Shown in pieces: positions 62,984 to 64,000 of a stretch of 64,000 bases of DNA. Under the pieces are notes generated by a model that was not told the DNA's origin, made no database searches, and saw nothing but the letters and a program-made list of their open reading frames with translations. Origin of the DNA: Limnephilus marmoratus (taxonomy: Eukaryota; Arthropoda; Insecta; Trichoptera; Limnephilidae). The stretch is from NCBI GenBank assembly GCA_917880885.1, contig OU862921.1:53928508-53992507 (forward strand), read 5' to 3'. Each line of letters opens with the position of its first letter. Position 1 is the first letter of the stretch. The translations under genes were made by a program, and so were the position numbers.

Positions 62984-64000
62984 AAAAAAATTGCTCACAT
63001 TAACTATAAATCCAATAACTCTATTAATGCTATAAATTTTTTTCTGATTTACGAAATAAATGTAAAAGTCTATCTAAAAAATGCTATTCAGATTATATTA
63101 CAGATGTAGAGCAGACTATCAAGTCAAATCCAAAACATTTCTGGAATTATGTGAAGTCTCTTAAAGACAATAACGGCTGTCCTAGATCAATGTATTCAGG
63201 GCGCAAACATGCTGACAATGATCAAGAAATAGTTGATCTCTTTGCTGATTATTTCTCAAGTGTTTATGAACACAATAATGATAATGTGGCTTTACCTGAA
63301 TTTAAATACACCAATGTAACTGATATATCAACATGCCACATTTCCCTGAATGATGTTAATAAAAAGTTCAGATCTCTAGATTGAAGGAAGGGGTCAGGTT
63401 CTGACAAAATTCCACCGGTATTCATAAAGGAATGCGCTCAGTTTATAGCAGCTCCTCTCCAACACATATTTAATCTGTCACTCCGAACTGGATTATTTCC
63501 TGGTCCTTGGAAACTTAATCACTTAACACCTGTATTTAAATCAGGTGATAAAAATTGTGTTTTAAATTATAGACCAATTTGCATACTGCCTACCATCCCG
63601 AAAATGTTTGAAAGTATTGTCTTAGATAAGATTGCTGATAAGTTTAGGCATATTATTACTCCAGAATAGCATGGTTTTGAAACCGGTCGGTCAACCACAA
63701 CCAATCTTCTATTATATGAACACTATATCTGTGAAGCTTTCACGTCTGGTGCACAAGTAGATTCAATATATACTGACTTTTCAAAAGCCTTTGATAAAGT
63801 AAATATTAATATCCTTCTCGCGAAACTGCAAGCCCTTGGTATACATGGATCATTCCTAAAATGGTTGAATAGTTACCTCTGTAACCGTGAACTCATGGTA
63901 AAATTAAATAATAAATTTTCGTATAAATTTAAAGTAACTTCGGGAGTTCCTCAAGGCTCTCATCTGGGCCCACTTCTCTTCATTTTATTTATAAATGATT
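62984..64000 (+). pseudogene. LINE 4 reverse transcriptase, partial
   Basis: After a frameshift near 63040, it reads Lys-His-Phe-Trp-Asn-Tyr-Val-Lys, then Gly-Ser-Asp-Lys-Ile-Pro-Pro, Asn-Tyr-Arg-Pro-Ile-Cys, Thr-Asp-Phe-Ser-Lys-Ala-Phe-Asp and Gly-Val-Pro-Gln-Gly-Ser, up to the window end. The Tyr-Ala-Asp-Asp box lies beyond 64000. Stops at 63382 (TGA) and 63667 (TAG) interrupt it. Confidence 0.85.

Larger units (their letters stand above)
61856..64000 (+). mobile_element. LINE 4, 5'-truncated, runs off the window
   Basis: It starts within ORF1 right after the end of LINE 3 and continues through endonuclease and RT to the window edge. It belongs to the Jockey/CR1 group and is closest in layout to LINE 2. 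Three in-frame stops and one frameshift show that it is dead. Confidence 0.85.

Overview
The window reads as non-coding, transposon-dominated DNA from an insect. Lepidoptera is the most likely source, though that is inference: the DNA is AT-rich, words such as TAGGTA/TACCTA are frequent, and the repeats are typical of insects (tRNA-headed SINE-like repeats, a CTAG-ended Helitron, Jockey/CR1-like and RTE-like LINEs, a Ty3/Gypsy element and many foldback MITEs). I found no host protein gene that I can name and no intact housekeeping RNA gene. Almost every readable protein belongs to a retroelement.

Layout. 0-8.5 kb: copies of two dispersed repeat families (called A and B here) and a small LTR element without coding capacity at 2425-5541 (minus strand, tRNA-Trp primer site), one LTR of which carries a 1.2 kb insert. 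8.5-15 kb: a cluster of a GTTGCACCCGCGAT motif, a tRNA-like SINE fragment, an unidentified GC-rich block and a foldback insertion with 12-bp direct repeats. 15.6-17.5 kb: a 1.9 kb hAT-type element with a perfect 8-bp target duplication and internal tandem repeats. 18-27 kb: LINE 3' fragments, SINE-like copies and a foldback element with a LINE end inserted in one arm.

27.6-46.3 kb: one Ty3/Gypsy element (LTRs of about 657 bp, ACCT target duplication) that landed in a family A repeat and was later split twice. A LINE on the minus strand sits in the integrase reading frame (31.9-37.3 kb). A second minus-strand LINE sits in the 3' LTR (41.3-45.9 kb) and itself contains a 170-bp MITE. The first LINE carries, between ORF1 and the true endonuclease, a second endonuclease-like region collinear with the real one but without its catalytic residues. 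This is the most unusual feature of the window.

46-59 kb: more A/B repeats, foldback MITEs, a LINE 3' end, a short Helitron and several short tandem repeats. 59.6-64 kb: two plus-strand LINEs back to back. The first is interrupted by a minus-strand LINE tail. The second runs off the window end.

The coding parts function only as retrotransposition modules: ORF1 RNA-binding proteins, apurinic-type endonucleases, reverse transcriptases, and Gypsy gag/protease/RT/RNase H/integrase. Most copies are broken by stops or frameshifts. Everything is read by eye; no alignment or database search was run.
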